From Caldifarciminota bacterium (lineage in GTDB: Bacteria > Hydrothermota > UBA3073 > JACQXS01 > JAGMCI01), in the NCBI GenBank assembly GCA_023129325.1, contig JAGMCI010000042.1:17136-81135 (forward strand): DNA of 64,000 bases, given 5' to 3'. Shown piece by piece: positions 15,718 to 24,455 of the stretch. The position numbers and the translations under genes were made by a program. The notes beneath the pieces were generated by a model. The model saw nothing but the letters and a program-made list of their open reading frames with translations. It had not been told where the DNA came from and ran no database searches. Every line of letters starts with the position of its first letter. The stretch's first letter is position 1.

Positions 15718-16384
15718 AGAGAGGATATTTAGAAATAAAGCCACAGAATGCACAAAGAGAAATATTAAATATCAAAAATCAAATAGCAAAATTACACGTC
15801 AAAATTCAAAGATGCGGAGAGGGAAGGAGCCATAGAAAGGCACAGAAAAAAGAATAAATAAAAAAGAATAAATTAGACGCTGATTAACGCAGATAGACAC
15901 AAATATTTCTGACCACGAATTCACACGAAAAAATAGCCACAGAATCACATCCACCCCGTTAGATAATAAACATCTAACGGGGCAGGGAAACAACAGAATA
16001 TAACAAGGATTGGAAGAGAATCAAAGAGATAGAAAACAAGATACAGAAAGACACAGAGAAATAACAAGTTAATTAGTGAATTAGTTAATTGGTTGATGTG
16101 TTCTACAAAATAGGAAATAAAATTAACAGGGATTTTCCGCCAGAGGCGCCCGCCTGCCGTCCGTCGGGCAGGGATGAGCCTTTGGCTCATAAGAGATTAA
16201 AAAAGATAGGTAAACTCTATGAAAAAACTTGACAAGTGAGTGATTTAGGATAAAATTTGAATAATAAAATAATATGAAGTGTCCCGCACATAATTAAGTA
16301 CGGGATTCTCAATGTTCTAAATCCCCGATAAATTCCCGATTGAATCGGGACAGGCGGGGAAAGAACATTGGAAAAGGAGGGATT
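15718..16384. other. 667-bp spacer: word repeats, palindromes, one promoter
   Basis: No gene is supported. 15730-15960 is made of words like CACAGAATGCACAAAG and AAATATCAAAAATCAAATAGC. CCCCGTTAG..CTAACGGGG lies at 15955-15981. A CCGCCAGAGGCGCCCGCCTGCC..GGGCAGG cluster lies at 16137-16190. CCCGATTGAATCGGG lies at 16335-16350, in the leader of the next gene. Confidence 0.65.
16229..16256 (+). promoter_or_regulatory. Promoter of secreted sorting-domain protein
   Basis: TTGACA (16229-16234), 16 bp, TAAAAT (16251-16256). Transcription would start near 16263, leaving about 120 nt of leader that contains the CCCGATTGAATCGGG palindrome and AAGGAGG. Confidence 0.65.
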
Positions 16385-16918
16385 ATGTGTTACTTTATTT
16401 TATTGCTTCTCCCTCTTGGGACAGGAGTTATGAGTAGCAAAGGGTACTCAATTAAAACCTGTATCCTAAATATGGGAGGAGGTAAAGTTAGTTCTGCGGC
16501 TTATGAAGTATGGACAGCCGTAGGGCAACCTACTGCAATTGGTGAGGCAGTGGGAGATAATTACAAGGCAAGATTAGGCTTCCTGGCTCATCAGGCAGGC
16601 ATTAAAGTTGGGGTAATGGAACAGCGGGCACCGCCACTTGTGACTTGCCTTTTCCAAAATAGACCTAATCCTTCAATGAGGGGGGTTAAAATACCTTACT
16701 CATTGGCTCGTGCCTCAAATGTATCACTCAAGGTCTATGATGTGGCTGGCAGGGTAGTTCGGACTTTGGTGAATGGGCGAATGTTACGAGGTAAATATAT
16801 TGCCAAATGGGATAGCAGGGATAGGGATGGTAAATCTATGCCTGCGGGTGTTTATTTTTATCGTCTTGTAGTTGATGGAAAGAGTATAGGGACAAGGAAA
16901 TTGGTATTAGTCAAATGA
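16385..16918 (+). CDS. Secreted protein with FlgD/T9SS-like C-terminal sorting domain
   Basis: The start ATG 16385 has GGAAAAGGAGG 5 bases upstream; an in-frame TTG at 16340 lies inside a palindromic repeat and is rejected. The protein (177 residues) has a signal peptide (MCYFILLLLPLGTG). A middle segment carries the GGGKVSSAAYEVWTAVGQP pattern seen in short secreted proteins of FCB-type genomes. The C-terminal domain of about 80 residues (NRPNPSM, LKVYDVAGRVVRTL, GVYFYRLVVDG, ending KLVLVK) is a FlgD-Ig/type IX-like sorting fold. No enzymatic domain is present. It is followed by the long surface protein and may share its export route. Confidence 0.75.
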   Translation: MCYFILLLLPLGTGVMSSKGYSIKTCILNMGGGKVSSAAYEVWTAVGQPTAIGEAVGDNYKARLGFLAHQAGIKVGVMEQRAPPLVTCLFQNRPNPSMRGVKIPYSLARASNVSLKVYDVAGRVVRTLVNGRMLRGKYIAKWDSRDRDGKSMPAGVYFYRLVVDGKSIGTRKLVLVK

Positions 16919-17020
16919 AGCCAGAGATCAGAAGTCAGAGGTCAGAATCCGCCTTAGGCGGACCGTCCTCTGTTTTCTGTCTTCTGTTCTCTATTTTTCT
17001 GTGGTTAAGGGAGGTGTAAT

Positions 17021-19639
17021 ATGTTTTGTACCAGAAGCACATCCGCCTTTGGCGGAAAGTATTTAGTAGCAGTTTTGGGGACGTTTATTTGCGTCCAGAG
17101 TTTTGGAGCTGGGTATGGGCTCAGGCTCCAGGAGAGAAGAGTTGCAAAGGTTAAGTCTCAGGAGAAGGCAGAGATACCTCGTGAGGTGAATTTTCAGGGT
17201 TTCTTGACAGATGCGGCTGAAGATACTGCAATTAGTGGAGAATATGATATGGAATTTAAGATATGGAATACGGAAACAGGTGGTAATTTGTTATGGGGTG
17301 AGACACAGGAAAATGTCTCTGTGGATGGTGGCATATTCAATGTCATTCTTGGCGAGGTCAATGCGATTCCTGACTCAGTATTTCGGGATTTTACCAATCT
17401 TTATTTAGAACTTATAGTAGGAGGTGAGCTCCTCAGTCCGCGGCAAAAGCTCGTGAGTGTGGGTAGGAGCTACAAAGCCACTTATGCGGACACTGCTGGT
17501 TATTCACTTGCTGCCGATGTGCAGTATGTGGATTCAGCAGGAGTATCAGTTAATGCATGGAAATGGAATAACAATGCGTGGGGGGCTGAATATCCATATG
17601 CTACTGTCTCGGGTATTGCCTATTACATATTAGGTGCGAATGTAGATGGAGAAGTAGCACAAGCAAACAAAGCTGATACAGCCACTTATGCAATTTCAGG
17701 TGGTAGTGCTGATAATGATTGGACTATAAGTGGCAATGTTCTTTATCCTGCTGGGAATTATGGGCTGGCAATGCGTCAATCTAATGTACTTTATGGCAGT
17801 AATGCCAATACCCATGTAGACTTTGGTTCTTCCTGTACAACAGGCGCTTCTGGTCAAAATCTCAGTTATTGCACTGTAAGTGGTGGATGGCGCAACACAG
17901 CCAGCGGTCTCAGTGCCACAGTGGGTGGCGGAATCAACAACACTGCCAGTGGTGCTTATGCAACAATAAGTGGTGGAGATTACAACAAAGTCACTATCCA
18001 GGAGGCAACAGTGGGTGGTGGCTATAGCAACACAGCCAGCGGCTATGCTGGGGTTGTGAGTGGTGGACACACCAACACCGCCGACAGCGCCTATGCGACT
18101 GTGGGCGGCGGACAGAGCAACACTACCAGCAACAATTATGCGACTGTGGGCGGCGGAGGTAATAACACTGCCAGTCATCCGTATGCGACAGTGAGCGGTG
18201 GATATATCAACACTGCCAGCGGTTTTGCTGCCACTGTGGGTGGTGGATATGTTAACACAGTCAGTGGCAGCCGTGCAACTATATCGGGCGGAGATTACAA
18301 CACCGCCAGCGGCAACGAGGCGACTGTGGGTGGTGGATATCAAAACACTGCCAGTAGCAACTATACGACTGTGGGAGGTGGCTATGCAGATACTGCAAGC
18401 GGCGACTATGCGACTGTGAGTGGCGGAGAGAACAACACTGCCAGCAACAACTGGGCGACTGTGGGTGGTGGATATACCAACACTGCCAGCGGCGACCGTG
18501 CGACCGTGGGTGGTGGATATGACAACACTGCCAGCGGGCAGTTTGCGACCGCATCAGGCGGATGGAACAACACTGCCAGCAACTACTATGCGACAGTGGG
18601 TGGTGGACAGAGCAACAATGCCAGTAGCAACCACACGACAGTGGGTGGTGGGAAAAACAACACTGCCAGTAGCTGGTATGCAACTGTGGCTGGTGGCTAT
18701 AACAATGAAGCCGGCGCCACCAATGCAACTGTGGCTGGTGGAGAGAGCAACATCGCCAGCCATAATCATGCGACAGTGGGTGGTGGGAAAAACAACACTG
18801 CCAGCCACTTGTATGCAACTGTGGCTGGTGGAGATTCCAACACTGCCAGCGAAACTCATGCGACTGTGAGTGGTGGATGGAACAACACTGCCAATAGAGG
18901 GCATGCGACTGTGGGTGGTGGATATGAAAACACCGCCAGTAACAACTATGCGACAGTGAGTGGCGGATATAGCAACATCGCCAGTGGAACTCATGCGACT
19001 GTGGGTGGCGGAGCTTACAACACTGCCAGCAACTGGTATGCGACTGTGAGTGGCGGAACTTACAACACTGCCAGCGGTGAGTGTGCGACTGTGGGTGGTG
19101 GAAGGGCTGATACAGTTGCTGGGGACTATTCATTTGCTGCAGGAAAGGATGTAAGGGTGACCGATGCGGCTGATTACACTTTTGCATTTGGGCGTGATTT
19201 TACAACTTCTACTCCTAATGCAGTCATATTCCATAACTCAGTGCATGAGATTAAAGTTGGTATTGGGATGGCGAGTCCTGGCAACATTCTGACTGTGAAG
19301 CAAACTTCTACGACTGACCCGATTGCTGATGGGTGGACAGTTTATTCATCAAGGCGCTGGAAGACAAATATAGAGCCGATTCCGGGAGCGTTGGAGAAAG
19401 TGAAGCAACTCCGGGGTGTATATTTTGATTGGAAGGAGAATGGGAAGCATGATATGGGTATGATAGCAGAAGAGGTGGGCGAAGTTATTCCTGAGGTTGT
19501 TGCTTATGAGGAGAATGGAGAAGATGCCAAGTCCATTGATTATGCGAGGTTAGTATCAGTATTAGTAGAAGCAGTAAAGGAGCAGCAGGTTGAGATTGAG
19601 ACTCTGAAATCAGAGATTGAAGTTCTGAAAGCCAGGTAA
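17021..19639 (+). CDS. Trimeric surface adhesin-like protein: YadA-like head repeats plus S74 chaperone tail
   Basis: The 872-residue product starts at ATG 17021 with GGGAGG upstream. The N-region includes a CCGCC..GGCGG palindrome (residues 8-12), followed by a weak signal peptide. Residues about 50-170 form a beta-rich N-domain (VNFQGFLTD..). Residues 284-703 are 28 tandem 15-residue repeats of consensus ATVGGGYNNTASGNY, the pattern of YadA/Hia-type left-handed beta-roll heads. Residues 776-872 are a peptidase S74 intramolecular chaperone (SSRRWKTNIEPI, the Ser-Lys self-cleavage region, then DMGMIAEEVGEVIP) ending in a coiled coil. It probably trimerises on the cell surface. No membrane anchor is visible, and the gene looks richer in GC than its neighbours. 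Confidence 0.85.
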   Translation: MFCTRSTSAFGGKYLVAVLGTFICVQSFGAGYGLRLQERRVAKVKSQEKAEIPREVNFQGFLTDAAEDTAISGEYDMEFKIWNTETGGNLLWGETQENVSVDGGIFNVILGEVNAIPDSVFRDFTNLYLELIVGGELLSPRQKLVSVGRSYKATYADTAGYSLAADVQYVDSAGVSVNAWKWNNNAWGAEYPYATVSGIAYYILGANVDGEVAQANKADTATYAISGGSADNDWTISGNVLYPAGNYGLAMRQSNVLYGSNANTHVDFGSSCTTGASGQNLSYCTVSGGWRNTASGLSATVGGGINNTASGAYATISGGDYNKVTIQEATVGGGYSNTASGYAGVVSGGHTNTADSAYATVGGGQSNTTSNNYATVGGGGNNTASHPYATVSGGYINTASGFAATVGGGYVNTVSGSRATISGGDYNTASGNEATVGGGYQNTASSNYTTVGGGYADTASGDYATVSGGENNTASNNWATVGGGYTNTASGDRATVGGGYDNTASGQFATASGGWNNTASNYYATVGGGQSNNASSNHTTVGGGKNNTASSWYATVAGGYNNEAGATNATVAGGESNIASHNHATVGGGKNNTASHLYATVAGGDSNTASETHATVSGGWNNTANRGHATVGGGYENTASNNYATVSGGYSNIASGTHATVGGGAYNTASNWYATVSGGTYNTASGECATVGGGRADTVAGDYSFAAGKDVRVTDAADYTFAFGRDFTTSTPNAVIFHNSVHEIKVGIGMASPGNILTVKQTSTTDPIADGWTVYSSRRWKTNIEPIPGALEKVKQLRGVYFDWKENGKHDMGMIAEEVGEVIPEVVAYEENGEDAKSIDYARLVSVLVEAVKEQQVEIETLKSEIEVLKAR
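17042..17056. repeat. TCCGCCTTTGGCGGA palindrome in signal region
   Basis: The CCGCC(T)NNGGCGG family; other copies at 10849-10861, 16951-16963 and in coaE (29244-29259). Confidence 0.7.
17870..19129 (+). repeat. 28 x 45-bp tandem coding repeat
   Basis: Each unit is 45 bp (15 codons), typically containing GCGACTGTGGGTGGTGGA. All units are exactly 15 codons with no frame break. Variable positions cluster at unit positions 7-8 and 13-15. Units 1-28 run without interruption. Confidence 0.95.
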
Positions 19640-19835
19640 CTTTAAAAAATAGCCACAGAAAGATACGGAGAAATAACAAGTTAATTAGTAAAGCAATATT
19701 AAATATCAAAAATTAAATAGACGAAAACACAGAGAAATACAGAAAAAAGGAACCACGGATTATACGGAATAAAATAAGTTGCAAAAACACCGTTTCCCGA
19801 AATAAATTTGGGACAAGTTTTGCATTCCAAAAAGG

Positions 19836-20534
19836 TTAATGGAGTTTGTAAGATAAGAGGGTAGTTTCAATTGTTTTATTTAATATTTGTTTTATCATAC
19901 CGACATTTGGTTTATACCATTGGTCATAAAGTGTAGTATCAGAAGAAGCGGTGCCAAAATTCCCGCAATTTAGGTTTTCTATTAGTTTAATTCTAATCTT
20001 ATAATTTTCATTTTCTAAATCAACAACCTCTCCCTCGATTTGCACTTCTATTTTTACAGTATCTCCCAATATATAGCTTTCTTTTTCAAATATTTGGTTC
20101 CATGAGTTACCAATGATAAGCGGGAGTTTAAGATAGGGGAGCCAGAAAGCCGCAATTTCCTCAGTTTCACCATTTATAACAATAGTTTTAGAGTAAAACT
20201 TATCGAGTCTATCATCACTTTTATACCAATATTCAGGGACAACATTTCGTTCAAGGAGCCAGCAACTGTCTCTTTGTCCAATTACTTCGTTTTTAATCAC
20301 TTTAAGTATAAGAGTATCTTTTTTATTTTCTAAATAAATCCATTCATTATCCGGTTCAAGCGGGAAATAATCAGCGGCCATACGATAAAGGAGCGGACTT
20401 TGTTTACAACCAGAGAGGGTTAGTAGTAACCCCAGACAAACACAAGTCCAGACATTAGACCGTAGACCAAAGACAAGAGACTGTGTAGTCTGTAGTCTAT
20501 AGTCTTCAGTCTTAAGTCTATTTCTTTTGTTCAT
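19836..20534 (-). CDS. Putative lipoprotein, function unknown
   Basis: The 232-residue protein has a lipobox LTLSGC with C43 after a hydrophobic stretch (31-41), so it is probably an outer- or inner-membrane lipoprotein. The mature part is beta-rich with PDNEWIYLEN and NSWNQIFE-type segments; I do not recognise a named family. Residues 6-26 (RLKTEDYRLQ and following) are encoded by a low-complexity repeat made of GTAGTCTGTAGTCTATAGTC words, which lengthens the signal-peptide n-region. It overlaps the upstream outer-membrane-like gene by 4 bp, so the two are probably coexpressed. Confidence 0.65.
   Translation of the reverse strand: MNKRNRLKTEDYRLQTTQSLVFGLRSNVWTCVCLGLLLTLSGCKQSPLLYRMAADYFPLEPDNEWIYLENKKDTLILKVIKNEVIGQRDSCWLLERNVVPEYWYKSDDRLDKFYSKTIVINGETEEIAAFWLPYLKLPLIIGNSWNQIFEKESYILGDTVKIEVQIEGEVVDLENENYKIRIKLIENLNCGNFGTASSDTTLYDQWYKPNVGMIKQILNKTIETTLLSYKLH
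20457..20519. repeat. AGTCTATAGTC-type repeat in lipoprotein signal region
   Basis: Reiterated words AGACT, TAGTC and GTCTA over about 60 bp. They encode residues 6-26 just before the hydrophobic core. Confidence 0.6.
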
Positions 20535-20941
20535 AATTTCACTTCTATATTCAGGTTTAAAGAGATACCTTTTGGGACTGTAGAATAAGAAATTTCTGGA
20601 GTCAGGTTCACTTTTTCACTCACAAGGAACGGGAAGTAAAAAGCAAAGCAAGACCCCACACCAAATTCATCTTCGGAGCCAGTATTTAATTTTTCTTTTA
20701 AATAATAGCCACCCACACCAAATCCGATGTGCATTTTATGCATTTTAACTTTTGTTCCTATTGTAATTTTAGAAACATTTAAATGCAGTTCATTTTTATC
20801 AAAAGCAAGTGTTTCTGCCCCAATCCACAAGGGCACATAACAAGATTCACAAACTATTTTAACAGATTTTCCAACAGGATATATATTAGCTAAGCCTCCG
20901 GTTGGAGCAAAAAGCCCAAGTCCAAGACTTAAAAGTAACAT
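20531..20941 (-). CDS. Small exported beta-rich protein, possible outer-membrane protein
   Basis: The 136-residue protein begins with a short hydrophobic segment (MLLLSLGLGLFAPTGGLA), suggesting a signal peptide without the usual basic start. The body shows alternating strands ending in aromatic or polar residues (FGVGGYYLKE, SCFAFYFPFLV, SYSTVP) and finishes with a short amphipathic strand (NIEVKL), as in small beta-barrel proteins. No family is recognised. It is cotranscribed with the downstream lipoprotein gene (ATGA overlap). The start may lie further upstream if the signal sequence is incomplete. Confidence 0.55.
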   Translation of the reverse strand: MLLLSLGLGLFAPTGGLANIYPVGKSVKIVCESCYVPLWIGAETLAFDKNELHLNVSKITIGTKVKMHKMHIGFGVGGYYLKEKLNTGSEDEFGVGSCFAFYFPFLVSEKVNLTPEISYSTVPKGISLNLNIEVKL

Positions 20942-21017
20942 ATTAAAATCAAAAATTAGAAATCAAACATCAAAATGACAAATCAAAATTCAAATATTTA
21001 ACCACTGAAAGTAATTA

Positions 21018-21119
21018 GCGAAGGCTAAAGCCTTCGGCTACATTGAGATTCTTCCCCTTCACTTCGTTCAGGGTCAGAATGACAGGAAACGAAAAAGTTT
21101 TCGCAGGTAAAACCTGCTC
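21018..21119. repeat. Three adjacent repeat modules below infB
   Basis: GCGAAGGCTAAAGCCTTCG (identical to the holB copy, 21018-21041), a 40-bp module at 21045-21084 repeated in reverse at 48660-48699, and GCAGGTAAAACCTGC (21104-21118), which abuts the infB stop. Confidence 0.8.
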
Positions 21120-23222
21120 CTACATTTCCTTTATTCCGTAGGCTTCAATTACATCTCCGGGTTTAAGTTTAACAGGCTCTTCGAATCCGACGCCACACTC
21201 GTAACCTGCCTTAACTTCTTTCACATCTTCTTTAATTCTTTTCAAACTTTTAATTTCACCCTCATAAACTATAGCTTCCTCTCTTTTAACTCTTACTTTT
21301 TCGTCTCTTATTATTTTTCCTTCTGTCACATAACAGCCAGTTATAAATCCGACATTACTTATTTTAAATATTTGTTTAACTTCAGCTTTACCGATTTCAT
21401 ATTCTTCAAATTTTGGAGGGAGCAATCCTTTAAGAGCAAGTTTAATATCGTCAATTGCTTCATAAATAATATTATAGGTTCTAATCTCAACTTTTTTTTC
21501 TTTAGCAATCTTTTCAGCTTCTAAATTTCTTTTAACATTATACCCTATAATTATTGCTCTACCTGCAATAGCAAGCAGGATATCAGATTCATTTATTTCA
21601 CCTATTCCTTTATGAATTATATTCACTTTTATTTTTTCTTCGGTCAAATGTTCTACTGAGTCAGACAGGGCTTCAACAGAGCCTGCGGCATCTCCTTTTA
21701 TAATTAACTTAAGTTCTGTAATTTCGCCAGCCTCAAGTTCTTTTTGGAGTGTTTCTGCGGTTACTGGCTTTTTTCCTTTTATGAGTCCTGTTTTTGCTAA
21801 TTCTTTTCGTTCTTTTGAAAGCTCTCGTGCGAATTTACTTTCTTTAACTACTTTCAAAGTATCTCCGACTTGAGAAACTGCATCAAATCCCACGATTTGG
21901 ACAGGTTCTGATGGATAAGCTTTTGCCTTATGTTTTTCCCATTCATCATACATTGCTCTTACCTTACCACTTACTTCCCCAGCCACAAATGAATCCCCTT
22001 GACTTAATATTCCATCTGATATTATCACTGTTGCCACGATTCCTTTTCTTTTATCTAATTTTGACTCAATAATTGTTCCTCGTGCTTCACCTTCAAATCT
22101 TGATTTCAATTCCAACAGTTCTGCTTGCATCAATATAGTTTCTAACAAATCATTTATTCCCTTACCCGTTTTAGCTGATACTTGACAACAAAGTGTATCG
22201 CCGCCATGTTTTTCTGTAACTAAATTATGTTCAAGCAATTGTTTTTCAATTTTTTCTGGGTCAACATTTGGGAGGTCTATCTTATTAATTGCCACTATTA
22301 TGGACACTCCTGCGTCTCGTGCGTGATTCAGTGCCTCAATTGTTTGTGGCATCATACCGTCATCAGCGGCTATTACCAACACTACTATATCTGTTATTCG
22401 GGCTCCTCTTGCTCTCATTGCTGTGAATGCCTTATGTCCGGGAGTATCAATAAATGTTATATACCTATCTTTTCCACCTTTAGCGGAAAATTTAACTCTA
22501 TAAGCTCCGATATGTTGGGTTATTCCGCCACTTTCTGTTTGGATTACATTTGTATGTCTTATATAATCAAGGAGAGCTGTTTTTCCGTGGTCTACATGTC
22601 CCATAAGTGTTACTACCGATGAACGAGGTTCAAGTTTTCCTGCAATTTTCTCTTCTTCTTCAACATAAGAAGGAATTAGTTCAGCTTCTTTTCCATATTC
22701 AGCCATAATAGTTGATACAGTATCTGCATCAAGCCGTTGATTCACAGTCACCATTAATCCAAGTTTCAAGCATTTTGAAATTAAATCTATTGGGTCTACT
22801 GACAACAGTCCAGCCAATTCTTTTACGGAAACATATTCACCAATTTTTATCTTTTCCTCTTTTTCTATCTCTTTTTTCTCCTCTATCTCTTCTGCCTGAT
22901 ACTTTTTGGTTCGTTTACCCATTTCGATTTTTGTCATTGTCTTACGAAGTCTTTTTTTAGTCATTTCCGTTTCTCGCAATTTCCGAGATTTATATGCTCC
23001 TGGCACGAAACCACGAGCTTTAGCTCTTAATTTCTTTCTTTCCTGGTCTTTAAGTTTTACGGCTTCTTTACTTTGAGTAAATTTCTTTTCGGCTGCTTTA
23101 ATCATAGTTAAGGGGATTCTACTCATAGGGCTATTAACTTTAAATCCCAACTCTTTCAAAAGTCCAATTAAGGCTTTAGATGACAGGCCTAATTCATTTG
23201 CAACTTCGTGTACTCTTTTCAT
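21120..23222 (-). CDS. infB: Translation initiation factor IF-2
   Basis: IF-2 places initiator tRNA on the 30S subunit. Residues 1-60 are an IF2_N-type module ([19 protein letters not shown]), followed by a basic and acidic linker, a second IF2_N module near 130-160, and the GTPase with G1 GHVDHGKT at 208-215, a DTPGH switch II and NKID. The C-terminal beta-barrel domains are complete to residue 700, which is short for the family because the N-terminal region is compact. Its ATG overlaps the nusA stop (ATGA). Confidence 0.97.
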   Translation of the reverse strand: MKRVHEVANELGLSSKALIGLLKELGFKVNSPMSRIPLTMIKAAEKKFTQSKEAVKLKDQERKKLRAKARGFVPGAYKSRKLRETEMTKKRLRKTMTKIEMGKRTKKYQAEEIEEKKEIEKEEKIKIGEYVSVKELAGLLSVDPIDLISKCLKLGLMVTVNQRLDADTVSTIMAEYGKEAELIPSYVEEEEKIAGKLEPRSSVVTLMGHVDHGKTALLDYIRHTNVIQTESGGITQHIGAYRVKFSAKGGKDRYITFIDTPGHKAFTAMRARGARITDIVVLVIAADDGMMPQTIEALNHARDAGVSIIVAINKIDLPNVDPEKIEKQLLEHNLVTEKHGGDTLCCQVSAKTGKGINDLLETILMQAELLELKSRFEGEARGTIIESKLDKRKGIVATVIISDGILSQGDSFVAGEVSGKVRAMYDEWEKHKAKAYPSEPVQIVGFDAVSQVGDTLKVVKESKFARELSKERKELAKTGLIKGKKPVTAETLQKELEAGEITELKLIIKGDAAGSVEALSDSVEHLTEEKIKVNIIHKGIGEINESDILLAIAGRAIIIGYNVKRNLEAEKIAKEKKVEIRTYNIIYEAIDDIKLALKGLLPPKFEEYEIGKAEVKQIFKISNVGFITGCYVTEGKIIRDEKVRVKREEAIVYEGEIKSLKRIKEDVKEVKAGYECGVGFEEPVKLKPGDVIEAYGIKEM

Positions 23223-24454
23223 TCTTCTACTATTTCTTTTTCTTTACTTTTTTGATCTTCTATTAATTTTTGAACTAACTTAAATATTTTTTCTGCCTTT
23301 TTTTCTCCTATACCTGGGACCTGTATAAGTTTATCTATTCCTCTGTTCAAAATTTCAGCACTTGTCAGGAAACCACCTGATATTAATGCCTTCTTACACG
23401 GTTCTGACAATCCTTTTATAAAGACCACCCCTTTACTCTTATAATCACTTTCTGATATTATATCAATTTTCATAGCTGTCAATCGTGAGGCTAATAAAGC
23501 ATTATGACCACTTTTTCCGATTGCTTGAGGCAGTTCTTCATCTTTTATCACTATACTTATTCGGTTTTCCTTATTATTAATTTTCTCCTCTAAAATTTTG
23601 ACTCCTGAAAGTGCTCTTGAAGTAAAAACCATTGTATCCGATGAATATTGAATTACATCTATTTTTTCATTATTCAACTCTCTAACTACTGGTTGAATTC
23701 TTGAACCTTTTACCCCAACGCAAGCACCAACAGGGTCTATTTTTGAATCATTTGATGTTACTGCTATTTTAGCTCTTATTCCTGGGATTCGTGCTGCTGC
23801 TTTAATTTCAATGATTCCTTCTTTAATTTCAGGCACCTCATTAACGAGCAATTTTTTTAAAAAATCAGGATGTGTTCGAGAGAGCAAGACTCTACCTCCG
23901 CTTGTCACATCAAGAATATAAGCTTTAATAGTGTTTCCTTGATAATATCTTTCTTCTGGTATTTGTTCTCTCAGGGGGAGGAAACCCTCTGCATCTCCTA
24001 ACTTCACAATAATTTCATACCGGTCTACCTTTTGAACTATACCAGTTTCGATTTTTCCAATTTTAGATTGATATTCTTCAAACACTCTTTCTTTATCTTT
24101 ATCTCTTATTTTTTGTTGAAGCGTTCTTTTTACCAAGATAATTGCATTTCGTCCAAATTTTTCAAAAGGCAGTTCTATACGAAGCTCATCACCTAATTTC
24201 ATTGTTTCATCTATCTTTTGAGCTTTAAGGAGTCCAATTTCTTGCGATTGCGTTTTTATCCTTTTTACAACTTTTTTTACAAGAAACACTCTAATTATTC
24301 CTTTTGCCTCATCCATTTCCACATCAATATTTGCATCTTCACCCACAGACTGTTGCGCTGCACTTATCAGACTATCTTTTAAAATATCAATTGCAAACTC
24401 CTTTGGTAGTTTTCTTTCTTCTGCCATCTGGGCAATAGCTTGTAAAATAGACAT
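23219..24454 (-). CDS. nusA: Transcription termination/antitermination factor NusA
   Basis: An N-terminal RNA polymerase-binding domain (1-125), an S1 domain (about 130-200, VQKVDRYEIIVKLGDAEGFLP), two KH domains (about 200-345, VGACVGVKGSRIQPVVREL and IGKSGHNALLASRL) and a C-terminal helix-hairpin-helix (VPGIGEKKAEKI, about 377-388). The 411-residue length lacks the acidic repeats of proteobacterial NusA. It is second in a proS-nusA-infB operon with a 1-bp gap from proS. The rimP gene that usually precedes nusA is missing here. Confidence 0.96.
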   Translation of the reverse strand: MSILQAIAQMAEERKLPKEFAIDILKDSLISAAQQSVGEDANIDVEMDEAKGIIRVFLVKKVVKRIKTQSQEIGLLKAQKIDETMKLGDELRIELPFEKFGRNAIILVKRTLQQKIRDKDKERVFEEYQSKIGKIETGIVQKVDRYEIIVKLGDAEGFLPLREQIPEERYYQGNTIKAYILDVTSGGRVLLSRTHPDFLKKLLVNEVPEIKEGIIEIKAAARIPGIRAKIAVTSNDSKIDPVGACVGVKGSRIQPVVRELNNEKIDVIQYSSDTMVFTSRALSGVKILEEKINNKENRISIVIKDEELPQAIGKSGHNALLASRLTAMKIDIISESDYKSKGVVFIKGLSEPCKKALISGGFLTSAEILNRGIDKLIQVPGIGEKKAEKIFKLVQKLIEDQKSKEKEIVEE

Positions 24455-24455
24455 T

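Noticed and set aside
15799-16190. Two overlapping minus-strand ORFs (64 and 81 codons)
   Set aside because: They are made of CACAGA-type repeat words giving Phe/Leu-rich pseudo-membrane sequences, with no promoter or ribosome site.
17870-19129. CRISPR-like array
   Set aside because: Unit length is a constant 45 bp with no spacers, and translation gives a regular 15-residue beta-roll repeat.
17696-19187. Long open frames antisense to the surface-protein repeats (215, 302 and 146 codons)
   Set aside because: They follow automatically from the 45-bp repeat lacking stops in those frames. They have no ribosome sites, and their composition (His/Gln/Cys/Trp or Thr/His-rich repeats) is only a mirror of the coding strand.
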